Positions 34,430 through 47,335 of a stretch of DNA of 64,000 bases are shown here, one piece after another. The DNA lies in contig JBBCBC010000037.1 in the NCBI GenBank assembly GCA_037126765.1, forward strand, positions 7,817,263-7,881,262, written 5' to 3'. The position numbers and the translations under genes were made by a program. Within the stretch, counting starts at the first letter, position 1. Every line of letters begins with the position of its first letter. Source of the stretch: Stenogyne calaminthoides. Taxonomy: Eukaryota > Streptophyta > Magnoliopsida > Lamiales > Lamiaceae. The notes under the pieces are model-generated. The model did no database searches, was not told the origin of the DNA, and was given only the letters and a program-made list of their open reading frames with translations.

Positions 34430-37400
34430 ATGGAGACAAAAGTTGTGGAACAATTTATCATCTTTGTTATTTTCCTTCCTTTCCTCTGTTTGAGCTTAGA
34501 AACAGACACCATATCTTCCAGTTTAGTTGTCAAAGATCCAGATGCCATAGTATCTCGAAAGCAGGCGTTCAAATTGGGATTCTTTACCCCTGAGAACACC
34601 ACCAACCGCTACTTAGGGGTCTTTTACGCTTTCTCAAAAGAAACCGTGGTATGGGTCGCAAACAGAGACAAACCCCTCCACGATTTTGCCAACACTGTAA
34701 CTATTTCGAAAGACGGCAATCTGGTCCTCATTAATGGGAAGAATCAAACTGTGTGGTCAACCAATGTCTCCACTACTTCTCCAACTAATGCCACTCTTCA
34801 AATTCTGGACACCGGAAATCTTGTGCTCCGGAACATTGCCACAAATGCCACGATGTGGGAGTCCTTTTCACAACCTACAAATGTTCACTTGCCGGGCATG
34901 AAGATAAGCCACAACACAAAGACTGGGAAGAAGGTGGTACTATCGGCATGGAAAAATGCCACCGACCCTGCCTTAGGAAGTTTCACTTCCGGGCTCCAAG
35001 TTTTGAGTATCCCAGAAAGCTTCATTTGGAAGAACGGGCGCCCGTACTGGAGGAGCGGCCCGTGGAACGGCAAGATTTTTATCGGGGTACACGACATGTT
35101 TTATCCGCACCTGGACGGATTGACTCGAGTGGAAAACGATCACGAGGGCACTTTCTACCTCATGCAATACGGAGAGAAGGAAATTGTGGTCCTCCAGCCT
35201 TGGGGAATCTTTGCTGTGATGCTGTGGGATGATCAGAAGAAGAGTTGGGATGAGGTATACCATTCTCCTCAAAACGAATGTGATCTTTATGGAAGGTGTG
35301 GCCAGTTTGGGAGCTGTAATGTTAAGGCTTCCCCTATCTGTTCTTGCTTGAGGGGGTTTGAGCCTGTCAATAAACAAGAGTGGAGGAGTGGGAATTGGAC
35401 TAGTGGTTGCCAGAGGGCAGTTCAATTGAAGTGTGGAACTTCAGATGGATTTTCGAGGCTTCAGTTTATGAAGGTTCCGGATTTCCCTCAACCATTCTCT
35501 AATTATGATATACAAGAATGTGGGAGGAGATGTTTGGGGAATTGTTCTTGCGTAGCTTATGCTCATGAACCTACAATCGGTTGTATGCTTTGGAGTTATA
35601 CTTTGATCGACCTCCAGAACTTCAACGATGTTGGTCTTGATATTTATGTTCGTCTCGCGTCTTCAGAATTAGGTACGTCTCATTCTTATATCCTCAATTT
35701 ACTGATTAGTATTCCTGAGGAATTCTACGTAATGAGTTTGAGCTCCTTTTCATTTTTATCAGATGCTCACAAAGACAAGAAGATACTGTTTATCATAATT
35801 CCACTAGTCTTGGCTTTTGTTTGCATATTAGTTTTCATCTTCATTACTCGGTGCAGCTGGATGGTAAAGACAAAAGGTGAGATTAGCCGGCCAATTACTT
35901 GCTTGTACAGTATATGTATAATAATAATAATAATAATAATTGAATTCAACTTCACTCCTGTATTAATTGTAGTATCTTAATTTCTGAAATCAGGAGCCAA
36001 AACAAAAGACAAGAATGTCCCTGAAGCAGGGCAAACATTTTCATCAGATTCAACTGTGATTATACTCAAACATGAATCTGAGAAAGTAAAGATAGGAGAG
36101 TTGCCAGAGTTCACTTTCGAAACGCTTGCAAATGCTACAGATCAATTCAACGAAAATAATCTTCTTGGGAGGGGAGGTTTTGGTCCTGTTTATAAAGTAT
36201 GACCGATCTTTCTTCCAATTTTGCATCATCACATTTTTTAAATAGCAACCTTTACTTATTGTTTTCGAGCATGTGTGCTTGTATAGGGGAATCTGGAAAA
36301 TGGGAAAGAAATAGCTGTCAAGAGACTCTCTTCAGCTTCTGGACAAGGAATGCAAGAATTCATGAATGAAGTGATCGTCATCTCCAAACTCCAACACAGG
36401 AATCTTGTCAGATTGTTGGGGTGGTGCGTAGAGAACGAAGAGAAGATTCTAATATACGAATTCATGCCAAACAAAAGCTTGGACGTTTGTTTCTTTGGTC
36501 AGTTCAACCTCTAAACACCAATTCTAATTTCTGTATATATTCCCAACATAATTCTTTTATATTTTCTATAGATCCTACATATCCATCACGTAAGATTTTA
36601 GATTGGAAGAAACGTTTCAATATCATCGAGGGCATTGCTCGAGGCCTTCTATATCTTCACAAGGACTCGACACTAAGGATCATTCACCGTGACCTTAAGC
36701 CAAGTAATGTGCTACTGGATGACGATTGGAACCCAAAGATCTCCGATTTTGGCTTGGCACGAATTTTCGGAGGAAACCAGGAACATGACAATACTGCAAG
36801 AGTTGTGGGAACATAGTAAGAGATTAATCTTGAAGTAGAATAGTCATGCTGTTAACTATTAGTTTGTTCATGCCAATTTATACAATGCGTGATTTTGCAG
36901 TGGATACATGGCGCCTGAATATGCAACAGAAGGCAGATTTTCTGAAAAATCGGATGTCTACAGTTTTGGTGTATTGGTGTTAGAGATAGTAAAAGGAAAA
37001 AAGAACACGCATTATTACAACCAGGAGCTGTCTTTGAGCCTTTTAGGATATGTAAACCCTTTCTCCTTAGTAATTATTAGTACATCACTCTTTCTTTAAT
37101 TATTTATCAGACAAATAACCTAGTGTTATTTTGTTTCACTAAATTTCAGGCCTGGAAATTGTGGAATGAAGATAATGCTTTGGGTTTCGTGGATCAAAGT
37201 ATAGCAAATTCAAGCTTGGAGCAAGAAATCACCCGGTGCATTCAGATTGCCTTGCTGTGTGTCCAAGAATTTGCTAAAGATCGGCCTTCAATTCAAAATG
37301 TTGTTTCAATGCTTAGTCGTGAAATCGTTGAGCTACCACTACCACAGCAGCCGGTGTTTGCTGACAAGTGGAATGCCTTGGCTACTGGATCCACACAGCC

Positions 37401-37464
37401 TGCAAACCCAGTTATCCAAGACTCCATTAATGGCCTAACGCTCACTGCCCTCGATGGTCGATGA
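34430..37464 (+). CDS. G-type lectin S-receptor-like Ser/Thr kinase, copy C (intact)
   Basis: Seven exons join in frame: 34430-35672, 35763-35876, 35994-36196, 36287-36497, 36572-36815, 36901-37051, 37150-37464, giving 826 residues with the 7-exon layout typical of SD1-type S-domain kinases. In order: signal peptide (about 1-24), B-lectin domain (about 30-150), S-locus glycoprotein domain (about 200-280), EGF-like Cys-rich part from CDLYGRCGQFGSC (284 on), PAN/apple domain (about 334-410), transmembrane helix (about 421-443), kinase (about 505-780). Kinase residues: glycine loop GRGGFG 511-516, Lys532, HRD with Asp631, DFG with Asp649, and APEY. It is an RD kinase and should be active at the plasma membrane as a receptor for an extracellular ligand that cannot be told from sequence. 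The C-terminus ends LTALDGR. It is the only copy in the array without a frameshift. Confidence 0.95.
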
Positions 37465-37555
37465 GATTGGACCCCCACAATCGCCAACCTCTCCTTCGAT
37501 ATATCATCAACCTATTTAACTTAATTTACAATTCTGCTCTGTATTAATCTAAATA

Positions 37556-37643
37556 TCAATTTCCAAAATTACGTATCTATGTATACAAATAAGTTTGTCA
37601 TGTATCTATTCTTTACTTACTTTTTAATATTATCAATAACACA
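37556..37643. repeat. Single 88-bp unit of the kinase 3' flank repeat, unit C
   Basis: Only one copy of the 88-bp segment that is duplicated in units A and B. Confidence 0.75.
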
Positions 37644-38928
37644 AATATTTATATTATAAATTTAGAGAAGGGAAAAGTGTTAAATTTTCGAAATTAATTA
37701 ATTAAAACGAAAATGTTACTTTAGCTAAACAAAAAGAGATATTTTCTTCTAAGATTTAGTACTATATATAAACTAATACTTGAAATATAATGAGTTATTC
37801 CAATTTATTTACATGTAATATAACTGCTATTTACGTAATCGAATAATTCATGCATATATAGACTAAGATAACATTTCTTAGTAACTAAGGAGTCTTGAAT
37901 TAGTGTACATTACGTTAATCGTGAGCCATTCGATTTTTCCACATAAGTAAATCATTTATAAGAAAAATACACTTACATAAACATGGATCGAGAATTTGAG
38001 ACGAAGATGAATATATATATCCCTAATTTTAGCAGTTATTCATCAAATAGATTAGAAAAAATCGTAGTAAAAGTGGTTGTAGATAAGAACGGAGAGGAAT
38101 ATTGCAGGAATCACAGTCGCCACAACCTATAATGCACAAATTCTTCTTAAAATATCACAATGCAGTATCGAATTTGCACCCGCATCTTTTAAGGGTACGA
38201 TTCTCGAATTCGCGTATCCGGATGTCATTTGGCGAATCGATAAATTATAAAATAAAATAAATTAACAGACACACGAATCCGATACGCGAATCCAACTAGA
38301 TGATTAAATATGATCATGTGATTAAGCATTAAATGTGTTATTTAATTAAAATTTATTATGTAATGCAATAAATTGACAATATGGCACTCGTTTTAGATTG
38401 AATTTATCATTATGACTTATATATTGGCCGTTGATGGTATTTGAATTGTTGTTTTGTTACTTAATTAGATTAAATTATTGAATATTGTTAAGTTTTGAGT
38501 GAGATGAAAATTTGAATTGCATACATTTTGTTTTACAAATTTTAGATTTATATATATTTTTAGGTGTTATATATAATAAATTATAAATAAATAGACGTAT
38601 CTTTGCCGAATCGCACCCTAATTATTTTAAAAATATGTATCCTCGCATCCGTGATCGTGATCGCCCCCGCATCCGCCGCAACATAGGCCACAACTCGCTT
38701 GCATATTCATCGGGAAAGAAGAAGATTTGCAGCGAGAGAAGGAGAAGAAGAAATAAAAAAAAAATGGTCTTCATTAATTTTATACAGGATTTGAATAAAA
38801 TGATTTGGGTAAGTTAGAGCGATTCACATAAAAAATTTCACAATTTTTTAATAAAAAAAATTATAATAAAAATTAGGATTTTTTTTTTGTCATGTGAATT
38901 TGTCCATTTTTACTTTTAGGACACTTCA
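37644..38928. other. AT-rich non-coding 3' flank, unit C
   Basis: Equivalent of 2343-3612, no gene. Around 38650-38680 the CGCATCCGTATCGTATCG word of A and B reads CGCATCCGTGATCGTGATCG, one of several clustered oddities of this unit. Confidence 0.4.
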
Positions 38929-39136
38929 TTTTACCGAATTAAATTCATTTTGTTAATTTTCAAAATTCAACCATTTAGTCTTAGACCGCTAAAAACGGGC
39001 TAGCAGATACTATTTTCATATTTTAAATTTTGTCCTCAGAATTTTGAAAAACGATGACTAAATCATTCAATTCGACCAAGAAGTTGAATACTAAAAATTA
39101 ACAAAACGAAATTCAATTAAAAATGTGGAATGTTTT
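38929..39136. repeat. Short inverted-repeat (MITE-like) element, unit C
   Basis: Equivalent of 3613-3832, with small losses in the middle. Confidence 0.5.
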
Positions 39137-39208
39137 AAGCATAACAAGATAAACTTACCGGACTGAAAAATATGCTCCTTGAAATTAAAATTAATGCATA
39201 TATATACG

Positions 39209-41184
39209 CACTAATACACATTTGGGCTTGGACAGCTGTGAAAAATGACCTTGGAGAGCGGTTATAACCGCTCTCCAAGCATCAATCGCCCAAGCTTGAT
39301 TATAATAAAAACCGTTGTCCAAGAAAAGCACTTGGACAGCGGTTTTTAAACGCTTTGCAAATTTTAGCTTGGACAGCGGTTGATAACCGCTGTCTAAGTC
39401 AATATTTTTTTTTAAATTCGTTTATTATTCGTCACCCGGACTTGAGCATTTGTTTAGCATCATATGCTCTCTTAGGCAGTACATTTCCATCGAGCAATAG
39501 ACCACTAATCGCTTCCAAAGATACTTGTGAAGCACTCATCTATTAACCGGTGAGTCGCTTTTAGGTTGAACAATATCAACACAAATGACAGCTTTTGTTG
39601 CCTTCTTACACCCGCCACAAAGTGGTAATCCAAATAGAAATCCCTTAACTTCTCGACATATAAGGGTGATCTCGCAGATCATCGTCATCCCCACTTGATG
39701 TATCAACAAATTGGTACATCATCGAAAATATCCGCATCCATTGTATCTTCAAACCTAAAGTCAGTTTCTAGGTTGCTTGAGCTACATCCATCTCTTCCCT
39801 CACCATGATATGTCCAAACGGTGTATGTTTTATCAATGCCGTGAATCATCAAGTGGTCAAACAGACTTTTCTCGACCACTAACGGTTTTTTCCATTCATA
39901 CATTTCAACACGGACATGGAATGTACCGAGGGTCGCGGTTGTCTAATTGCATGATTACAAAATTCTTTCACCCCATTACTATACTCATTTGATAATCGAT
40001 CTGCTCGAACCCACTTTCGATCCATATAGAACTAGAGATGCCTATAGAAAAGGCAATATGAAGTGTTTCTCAAGATAATGTATATATCCTAATGTATTAA
40101 ACCTAAAAGTATTACAATCCTAATGTATAAAACTTGCATATAGAATGTGGTAGTACCTAAGGTTTGTATATTGCATGTATCTAAGGATTTGTTGCATCTC
40201 AAAACAGTGTATATAACCTAATGTACCATCATTAATCATCTAAAGCAACACACTACTATTCATTCACCAAATCATCAAATTAATATAACCAAAATATATC
40301 CTAATGTATTAATCCTAATTTATGCTTAAATCCTCACACAAGCATATTATCAAACACCCTGAGTGCATCAATTGTTCATATCTAAGTTAGCATAAAAAAT
40401 CAAGTCAAGCCACACAATATATATTCATCTCTAACAAGTTGTTCATCTCTAACACTAACAACATTAATCCTAATAAATTAACACTAATTTATGCTTAAAT
40501 CCTCACACAAGCATACTATCAAACACCTTGAGTGCATCAAACACCAATATATAGCCCAAATTAAACAGAAAACAGACCCAAATTAAATAGCCCAATCAAC
40601 AAAAAAAACATGACACATCATTTTAGTTTTAATCCCAAAATAGAAAAAGGTTGAGAGTAGGTTTGAATTAGGGCTCTTACCTGATGACGCAGCGGGAGAA
40701 GGAGAAAGACGACGGCGGGAAGACGACGGCGGGAAGACGACGGCTAGGGCTTCTGGTTCGATTTGGGGAAGAGGGAGGAGGAGGCTAGGGCTTCTGGTTC
40801 GCGATTTGGGGAAATATAAGAGGTAATGGGAAGACGACGGCGGCGGCGGAATGGGAGGACGAGCGACGGAGTTCGATTGGAAGGAGACGGGCGATTTAAT
40901 TTGGGGAAAAATTGAAGTCTGGTTCGCGATTTGGCTAGAATTTAAATTTTCCGAACACTTGGACAGCGGTTCCAAACTATTACCTTGGACAGCGGTTCAA
41001 AACCGTTGTCTAAACCCTTGCACAGCGGTTGTCAACCGCTGTCTAAGTGTTAAACTTGGACAGCGGTTGATAACCGCTGTCTATTTTTTTTTAATTAAAA
41101 CAGCTCTCCAAGCTATAGCTTGGAGAGCTGTTTGAAAAAAGGGTTGTCCAAGTGCAGCTGTGCAAGCTCAAATGTGTAGTAGTG
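39209..41184 (-). mobile_element. CACTA element, non-autonomous, unit C
   Basis: CACTAATACACATTTGGG at 39209 and CAAATGTGTAGTAGTG ending at 41184, with ACG at 39206-39208 and 41185-41187. Termini and leader exon are well preserved. The inner transposase part differs from A and B by many short clustered changes (39280-39960). Confidence 0.93.
39432..40025 (-). pseudogene. CACTA transposase-associated-domain ORF, broken copy
   Basis: Same gene as at 4130-4720, but several short insertions, deletions and replacements break the frame (for example near 39490-39560, 39610-39650, 39705, 39870-39945). Most of the changes replace CAG or CTG in the A/B sequence. Only a 66-residue piece (39703-39903) remains open. 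Whether these are true mutations or consensus errors is uncertain. Confidence 0.75.
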
Positions 41185-41395
41185 ACGTCTTTACTAATTT
41201 ATATCAATAATATATATATAATTTATTCCATGCATTAGACTTTTTCAGAGTTATACATATATTATTAGTGTTTTAAATTTATTTCATTAACATAGTCTAT
41301 ATATGAAATCATGTGTAATACATGCATGTAGACAAAACTAGTTGCTAATTAACCTATTAAGCGGCTAATCCTCGAGACATTCTTTCATTCATCAT

Positions 41396-43134
41396 CTATT
41401 TTTGCAACCTATAAGTTGGAATGGCCATGAGATGCTTAGCCTTGCCAGTCACCAAGCCGGAGTGTTCGGACATGTCCAAATCCTCGGGCAGCATCCCATC
41501 AGGAATTTCCCAATCGAAGCAATGAACCAATTGTGCGACCACTAACTGGATCACAGTCAATCCCAATTGCAATCCAGGACATCCCCTTCTTCCGGATCCA
41601 AAAGGTATTAGTTGAAAGTGATGCCCACGAAGATCTACGTTATTGTTTCCAAGAAACCTGTCAGGTGAAAACTTTTCAGGCTCGGGCCAGGCATCAGGGT
41701 CTCTCCCGATAGCCCAGACATTCACAAAGAGTTGAGTATTCTTTGGTATGTGGAATCCGGCGAGTTCACAGTCTTGCATGGATTCATGGATTAGCAATGG
41801 ACCAACTGGATGGAGCCTTAGTGATTCCCTGATCACATAATCTAGGTACTTAAGCTTGGAAAGATGTGATTCCTCTACCATTTGGTTCATTCCCACGATT
41901 TCTTCTAATTCTTTCTGGAGTTTCTTCATTACTATAGGATGCTTGATTAATTCTGAGAGTGTCCATTCTACTGCTGTTGATGAAGTGTCAACTCCTGCAA
42001 TCAACATATCCTGCATGCATGTGTTCAGAAAATTAAAAAAAATAAGATTAATTTCACATTTTTCAATTATAGCAAAAACCTGCAAAACCAGCTTTTTAAA
42101 TAACGTTGCAATTCTATTAGCTATTGCTGACGTAACAATGCATAAAAAAAAAGATGGTGCATGTGTATTAAAATGAAACAGTATAAAAAAAATAATAGAG
42201 TAATATATGATGAATTTAGATGGGGTTGTCGTACCAATAGCACGGCCTTGACATTACGGTGATCAAAGGCGATATCAGCACCTTCAGACTCCATAATATT
42301 GAGCATAGTATCTACAAAATCTTGAGTTTGTTTGTTCCGGCCAGCTGCAGCTTGTTTGTGAATATGATCGTAGATGATCCTTTCCAGAAACCCATCATAA
42401 ATCTTGCTAAGCTTCTCCATCCGACGAGCGACACCCTGGAAATCAAACTTCCTAATAAATGGAAAACAATCTCCCAGATTGAAAGTTCCAATAACCTCGG
42501 TTGTCTCTTTCATCATTTCTTTAAAACCCCCCTTAATATCGTCTGCACCCAAATCCTTATCCGTAAACTTCCTTCCGAACACCATCAAACAAATGATGTC
42601 AGCAACCAGGGAAGCGATCCGGACGCCCAGGTCGACAGTTTGGCCGGTCTCAGCAGCCTGCTGCAATGAACTCACCAGCTGCCCAAGCTCAGCCTTTCTC
42701 ACGCCCACAAACTCGCTAATTTTGAGGTTGCTCAAGAGCTCCGTTTTGCAGAGTTTTCGCATGTTTCGCCAGTATTTGTTGTATTTCCCAAAGATTATGT
42801 CTCTGTTTTCGTAGGTAACCAACGTTGAGGCCTCGTACTGTGGCCGGTCCGCGAAAACAAGGTCGTGGGTCTTGAGGACGAGCTCGGCTGCATCCGGGGA
42901 CGAGACCACCACAGTGGAGACACGGCCGAAGCGGACGTACATGATCGGGCCGTGTTTTCGGGCTAAGCGGTGCAAATCTTGGTGTGGGTTTTTACTCATC
43001 AAGTGTAAATGGCCTACAATTGGAAGCCCTATTGGCCCTGGAGGAAGTCTTTTCTTGTTTTCCCGATTTAGAAATAATTGGCGAACCAGATAAAGCAATA
43101 CAATGATCGCTAATATTAGCATTAGCATTGCCAT
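41396..43134 (-). CDS. Cytochrome P450, CYP71 clan (CYP736A-like), copy C
   Basis: Exons 43134-42235 and 42010-41396, 504 residues, same splice sites as copies A and B. All signature motifs are intact. Differences from A: Arg for Lys just before PPGPIG, and MYVRFGRVSTV for MHVRFGCVSTV. Like A and unlike B it has QYEAST and CELAGF. It is the last P450 of the array; none follows kinase D in this window. Confidence 0.93.
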
Positions 43135-43640
43135 ATTGGTTTAGATATAAAGAGCTAAGGGTTAGAAATTGAGGTATAATTGTATCAAATAGCAAGCTAG
43201 CTAATTGGTGTAGAAAATACACGGCTTGACACCCTCATTTAAATATAAAATTTGTTGGCTACTCATTTCATTATCAATCCTAACGTCCAAAAATTGCTTT
43301 GTTAACTTTTCCATATAGACCCCAAGTTCACGTTCGACGAATTCCAAGTCTTATGTTGAATATGTTGGAATGGAAAAATTCTGCAACTATGCACCATTAA
43401 ATTTTACTATTGGAAAATTATTCATGGCACTTTTTTTCAATATTTCTTTCTCTTCAAATGTTATTATGTTTTTTTCAAAAATGTATTCATGAAAGAATAA
43501 TTTACCCAATAGCTAAATATAGCATTGTCCTGTTGGAATTTCGCCTAGATCGGTAATGGAGGATGACTACTTACATTAGCTGCGGAAAAATACCTCAAAA
43601 TTATGTTTATTTAGGTGACCGAATTTATAGAGGAAATCTC
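43135..43640 (-). promoter_or_regulatory. P450 5' flank, copy C
   Basis: Equivalent of 7817-8320; closer to B than to A in the first 250 bp. Confidence 0.35.
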
Positions 43641-44906
43641 AATTTTTAGCTAAATTTATTTTAAAAAGTTCTTTTTATCAATAATTTTAATTTTTTTTTT
43701 TTTTAGCCAAGATAATATTTTTTTTGGGATGAATTTATAAATAGCCAAACATAAATAAAAGTTCTTTTTTGTCACAAAATTTATAATCATTATTTTTTAC
43801 GTAAGAGAATATATTTTTTTCCAACTTTACCCCTTTTTTATGCTTTCATTATTTAAGTTCGTAACACCATACATACATCTCGTACCAACATTATTTCAGC
43901 CCATATCACCCTTCAATTAACTCTGTACCACTATTACTTCAATCCGTAAATATTGTTTCTGTCCGTACCACCATTCTATTAACTCCGCACTACACCATCG
44001 GGCCTCGCATCACCACACTTTATTTTAACCCCGTACACCTTAATTTTAACACCATACCGCCATCATTTCAACTCGTACCATAATTTAATTCAACTCGTAC
44101 CATCAATTTTAAATTTGTACCACAATAATTAATTTCGTACTACAATATATTAACTCCGTACCACTATTTTTTAAAAAAATTTTGTTGACTTCATTAAGGG
44201 TATAATTGCCAAAAAAATTATTATCTTGGCTAAAAAAGGATGAAATAAAACACTTTGATAAAAAAAGAACTTTTTAAATAAGAATGGGCTAAAAATGGGG
44301 GTTTTCTTTGTTTTTATCATGTATACCCTCATCTCTATTTTTTAAAAAGACCAGTTCTTTTATTTGTCTTTTCTTTCATTTATCAATAAAGTATAGTACG
44401 GGTTAAAAAATTGTGGTACGAGGTGAATTAATGGTGATACGGGCTTAAATAAAATGTGGTACGAGGTGAATTAATGATGGTACAGACTTCAATAAAGTGT
44501 GGTACGAGTGAAAAAAATGGTGGTACGAGGTGAACTAATGACGGTACGACCTCAATAATGAGTGGTACGGAGTAAATTAATGGTGATACACCTTTAATAA
44601 AGTGTGGTAAGGGTTAATTAATGGTAGTACAATCTTAATAAAATGTGGTACGAGATGAATTAATGTTGTGTAGCATTAGAGTGTTGATCGGATGAGGGAG
44701 AGAAAAAGTTGTTCTAATTTTTAAGAGAAAAAACCGCTATTATTTTTTAAAGAATGCAACTATTTTTTTAGTTTTTTTAATTCTTTTAATTAATTAAATA
44801 GGGGTATAAGAGACTAAATAATAATTTTTTTGGCTAAAAAAAACAAATTAAAATTTAATGACATAAAAATTATTTACTTCTACATTGGGCTATTTATAAC
44901 TCTACC
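43641..44906. mobile_element. Fold-back-like element with opposed ~21-bp arrays, unit C
   Basis: Left array about 43860-44165, right array about 44395-44665. The right array has lost about one unit compared with A and B, and the left array is scrambled at 43985-44030. Confidence 0.6.
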
Positions 44907-47149
44907 CCAAATTTATATCCCGGAGTCTTTTTATGGAATCTACTTTTTTGTCCGATTTAATAACTGATAAAAATTTCAGTAAAGTTTTATGGTTTTAATT
45001 CAATAATAATATCTTTTAACATACATAATATTACTATATGTTAATAATTTTGAGATGAAAATATCCCACAAAATCAAACATGTTAAAATTTTGACACTTC
45101 GTATGCCATATTCTCTTTGAAAAAAAGAGAATTCACGAAATACTATTTATAAATCATTTAATTACATTAAATAACCCACATAAACAAATTCATTAAAAAT
45201 GTGTCTTTTTTAACCTGATTTATAACAAGAGTTCTACCGTCACTACTACACATTTAAGCTTAGAGAGCCCCATTTGGACAGCCCTTATTTCAAACAGCTC
45301 TCCAAGCTAAGCTTGGAGAGCGGTTTTATTTTAAAAAATAAAATAAAATTAGACAACGGTTTGTAACCGCACGTCCAAGAAAAAAATTTTAGACAAAAAT
45401 GTTACAAAACCGGCTTTGTAAGTTCACTTACACAATGTTCATAACCGCTCTCCAAGTTAAAATTTCAATTTAAACGGGGTTCAGTCACATAACCCCCCAT
45501 TTCCATCATTTTTTCGCGATGAAAGGCGATTTTCCCCTCCTCCTCTCCTCACAAAATCAGCTAGCAACCGGCCGCCTCCTCCTCCTCTACAAGGTAATGC
45601 TTAAACTTTTTTTTCCTTTTTGTTAATTAATTAATTAGGGTTATAAATTTATGTGTTATATATATATATATATATACACTACTACACATTTGAGCTTGCA
45701 CACCCATTTGCACTTGGATGTAATTTTTTTTTAACAAATTTCTCCAAGAATGTAATTGAGAGCGGTTTTATAAAAAAAAAAGACAAATGTTTGAAACCGC
45801 TGTCTCTATCATTTTTGCACAAATGTTAGTAAATCGGCCGTCTAAGAATGATTGACAATGTTAATAACACGTTTTTTTTTTTTTATATATATATATATGA
45901 ACCGAGACCTAGCTCGACTTCATTTCTTTTCTCCAATTTCCTCTCCCCAAAATCGCCAAGAAAAACCGAAGACCAAATCGTAGCGTGCCGATTTCCTTCA
46001 ACCAAATCATCGCTGCCGCCGTTGACTGCTAGTCAGCCGCCGCCGGGCTTCTCCTCTCCCCAAAATCGCAAGGCTGCCCTCCCTACCTCTCCTCCATCAA
46101 CAAGCCTCCTCCTCACCGCCGCCATCCTCCCTACCCGCGCCGCCATAACACTTAGTTGGTACAATGGCTTGTGGAATCTTTTATTTTGACTTTTTTAGAT
46201 GAAATTATATATTTTGCTTCAATCTTAGTTTAATTTGTTTATATTATTTATGTTATGTGGTGAGCCGGGTGGCCGTGGGTATATATGTGTAGGTCGAATA
46301 TACATTGAATTATCCATTGAGTAATGAACCGTAAAAGTTTTTATCCTTAGCTTTCAAGCTTTAGTTTTATTCATAATGACAAGTCACTTTCTAATCAAAT
46401 ACTATTTAAGAGCAATTAACCGAGGCCTCAATCTGCTTAAATAGGCCTCAACTCAAGTCGATTTCCATTGAATTTTTCAAGCTTTAGCTTTATTCATATT
46501 ATATATGTTGCTTTTGTTGTTTTTTGAACTGAACTAATCTTGTTGTTTATAACACTTAGTTTTGTTTATATTATATATGTTGCTCTTGTTTTTTAAATTT
46601 GAAATATTATATTTTGCTCCATAACACTTAGTTGCTCTTGTTGTTTATATACTATCGGGTCTACTTCGTAAGACAATGTCATTCAAGTCTAATACACATG
46701 TGTTCATAGTATAAGAGTATGCTATCAACCAAATTTTAATTTATAAGTAGATGATGCAGATGTAACTTATAAGTAGATGTATCATGTATAATGACATAGA
46801 TAGTTCTTATCATGTATGAAACATCAAGTTGAGAATATTGTTTGTTTTTTGTTTATTAAATGTTGTTTCTTCCGCTTTTTTAGATCATGTCTCGCTTTGC
46901 CATATCCCTGGAGATGATGGAGATTCCGATGGAGATCATGGCGCATATGATCATGGTGCATATGATGACTTGAGAGAGTGTGACACCGATGTTCTCCCAC
47001 CACTACCAGCTCCGGGAGAAAAGCAAGACTCGGGTTTAGTTACAATGTCATCTATTAAGAGAGCTCAGAGTGAGGGAAAAACACTTCGTAATTTTATTAC
47101 AATTGAACAGTTTTGAAATCGATAATATATTGATTGATCGTTGAACCTA

Positions 47150-47335
47150 ATTAAATACTATGCTATTGCGCTTATCGCTCAATGAGTTTGGACAAGCAAT
47201 AGGAAAATAGAGTGAGTCGTTGTCCTTCTACATTGAGCCCGTCGTGAGCGTGATCCCTATCGTCTTTGCCACCAAGGATCGTGTAAATTTCAAACCCGAC
47301 TTTTTGAAGGAAAGATTATGGGACGAGCTTACGGT
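47150..47335 (+). pseudogene. Transposase_24 (Ptta/En-Spm) domain remnant
   Basis: The frame reads approximately LNEFGQAIGK, a stop, then SLSFYIEPVVSVIPIVFA and FKPDFLKERLWDELT, ending at a GTATGTT donor. This resembles the plant TnpA-like Transposase_24 domain (NEFGQPIG ... KE.LWDEL pattern). A stop interrupts it, and downstream pieces (47420-47620) are out of frame. Assigned from pattern only. Confidence 0.5.

Noticed and set aside
39280..39960. Repeat-induced point mutation or plain methyl-C deamination in unit C
   Set aside because: The changes include insertions, deletions and transversions at CAG/CTG words, not simple C-to-T or G-to-A, and RIP is a fungal process.
45238..45240. CGT as target duplication of the outer CACTA element
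   Set aside because: The outer element has no 3' terminus in the window, so there is nothing to pair it with; CGT also does not follow the inner terminus at 50671.
45848..46189. 113-aa Pro-rich ORF in the inner CACTA element
   Set aside because: Composition matches a GC-rich leader exon after the terminal repeats; no domain and no good start context.
46829..47116. 95-aa ORF with an acidic stretch
   Set aside because: Probably runs from intron into a short exon of the inner CACTA element (acceptor TTTTTTAG near 46883); no recognised domain.
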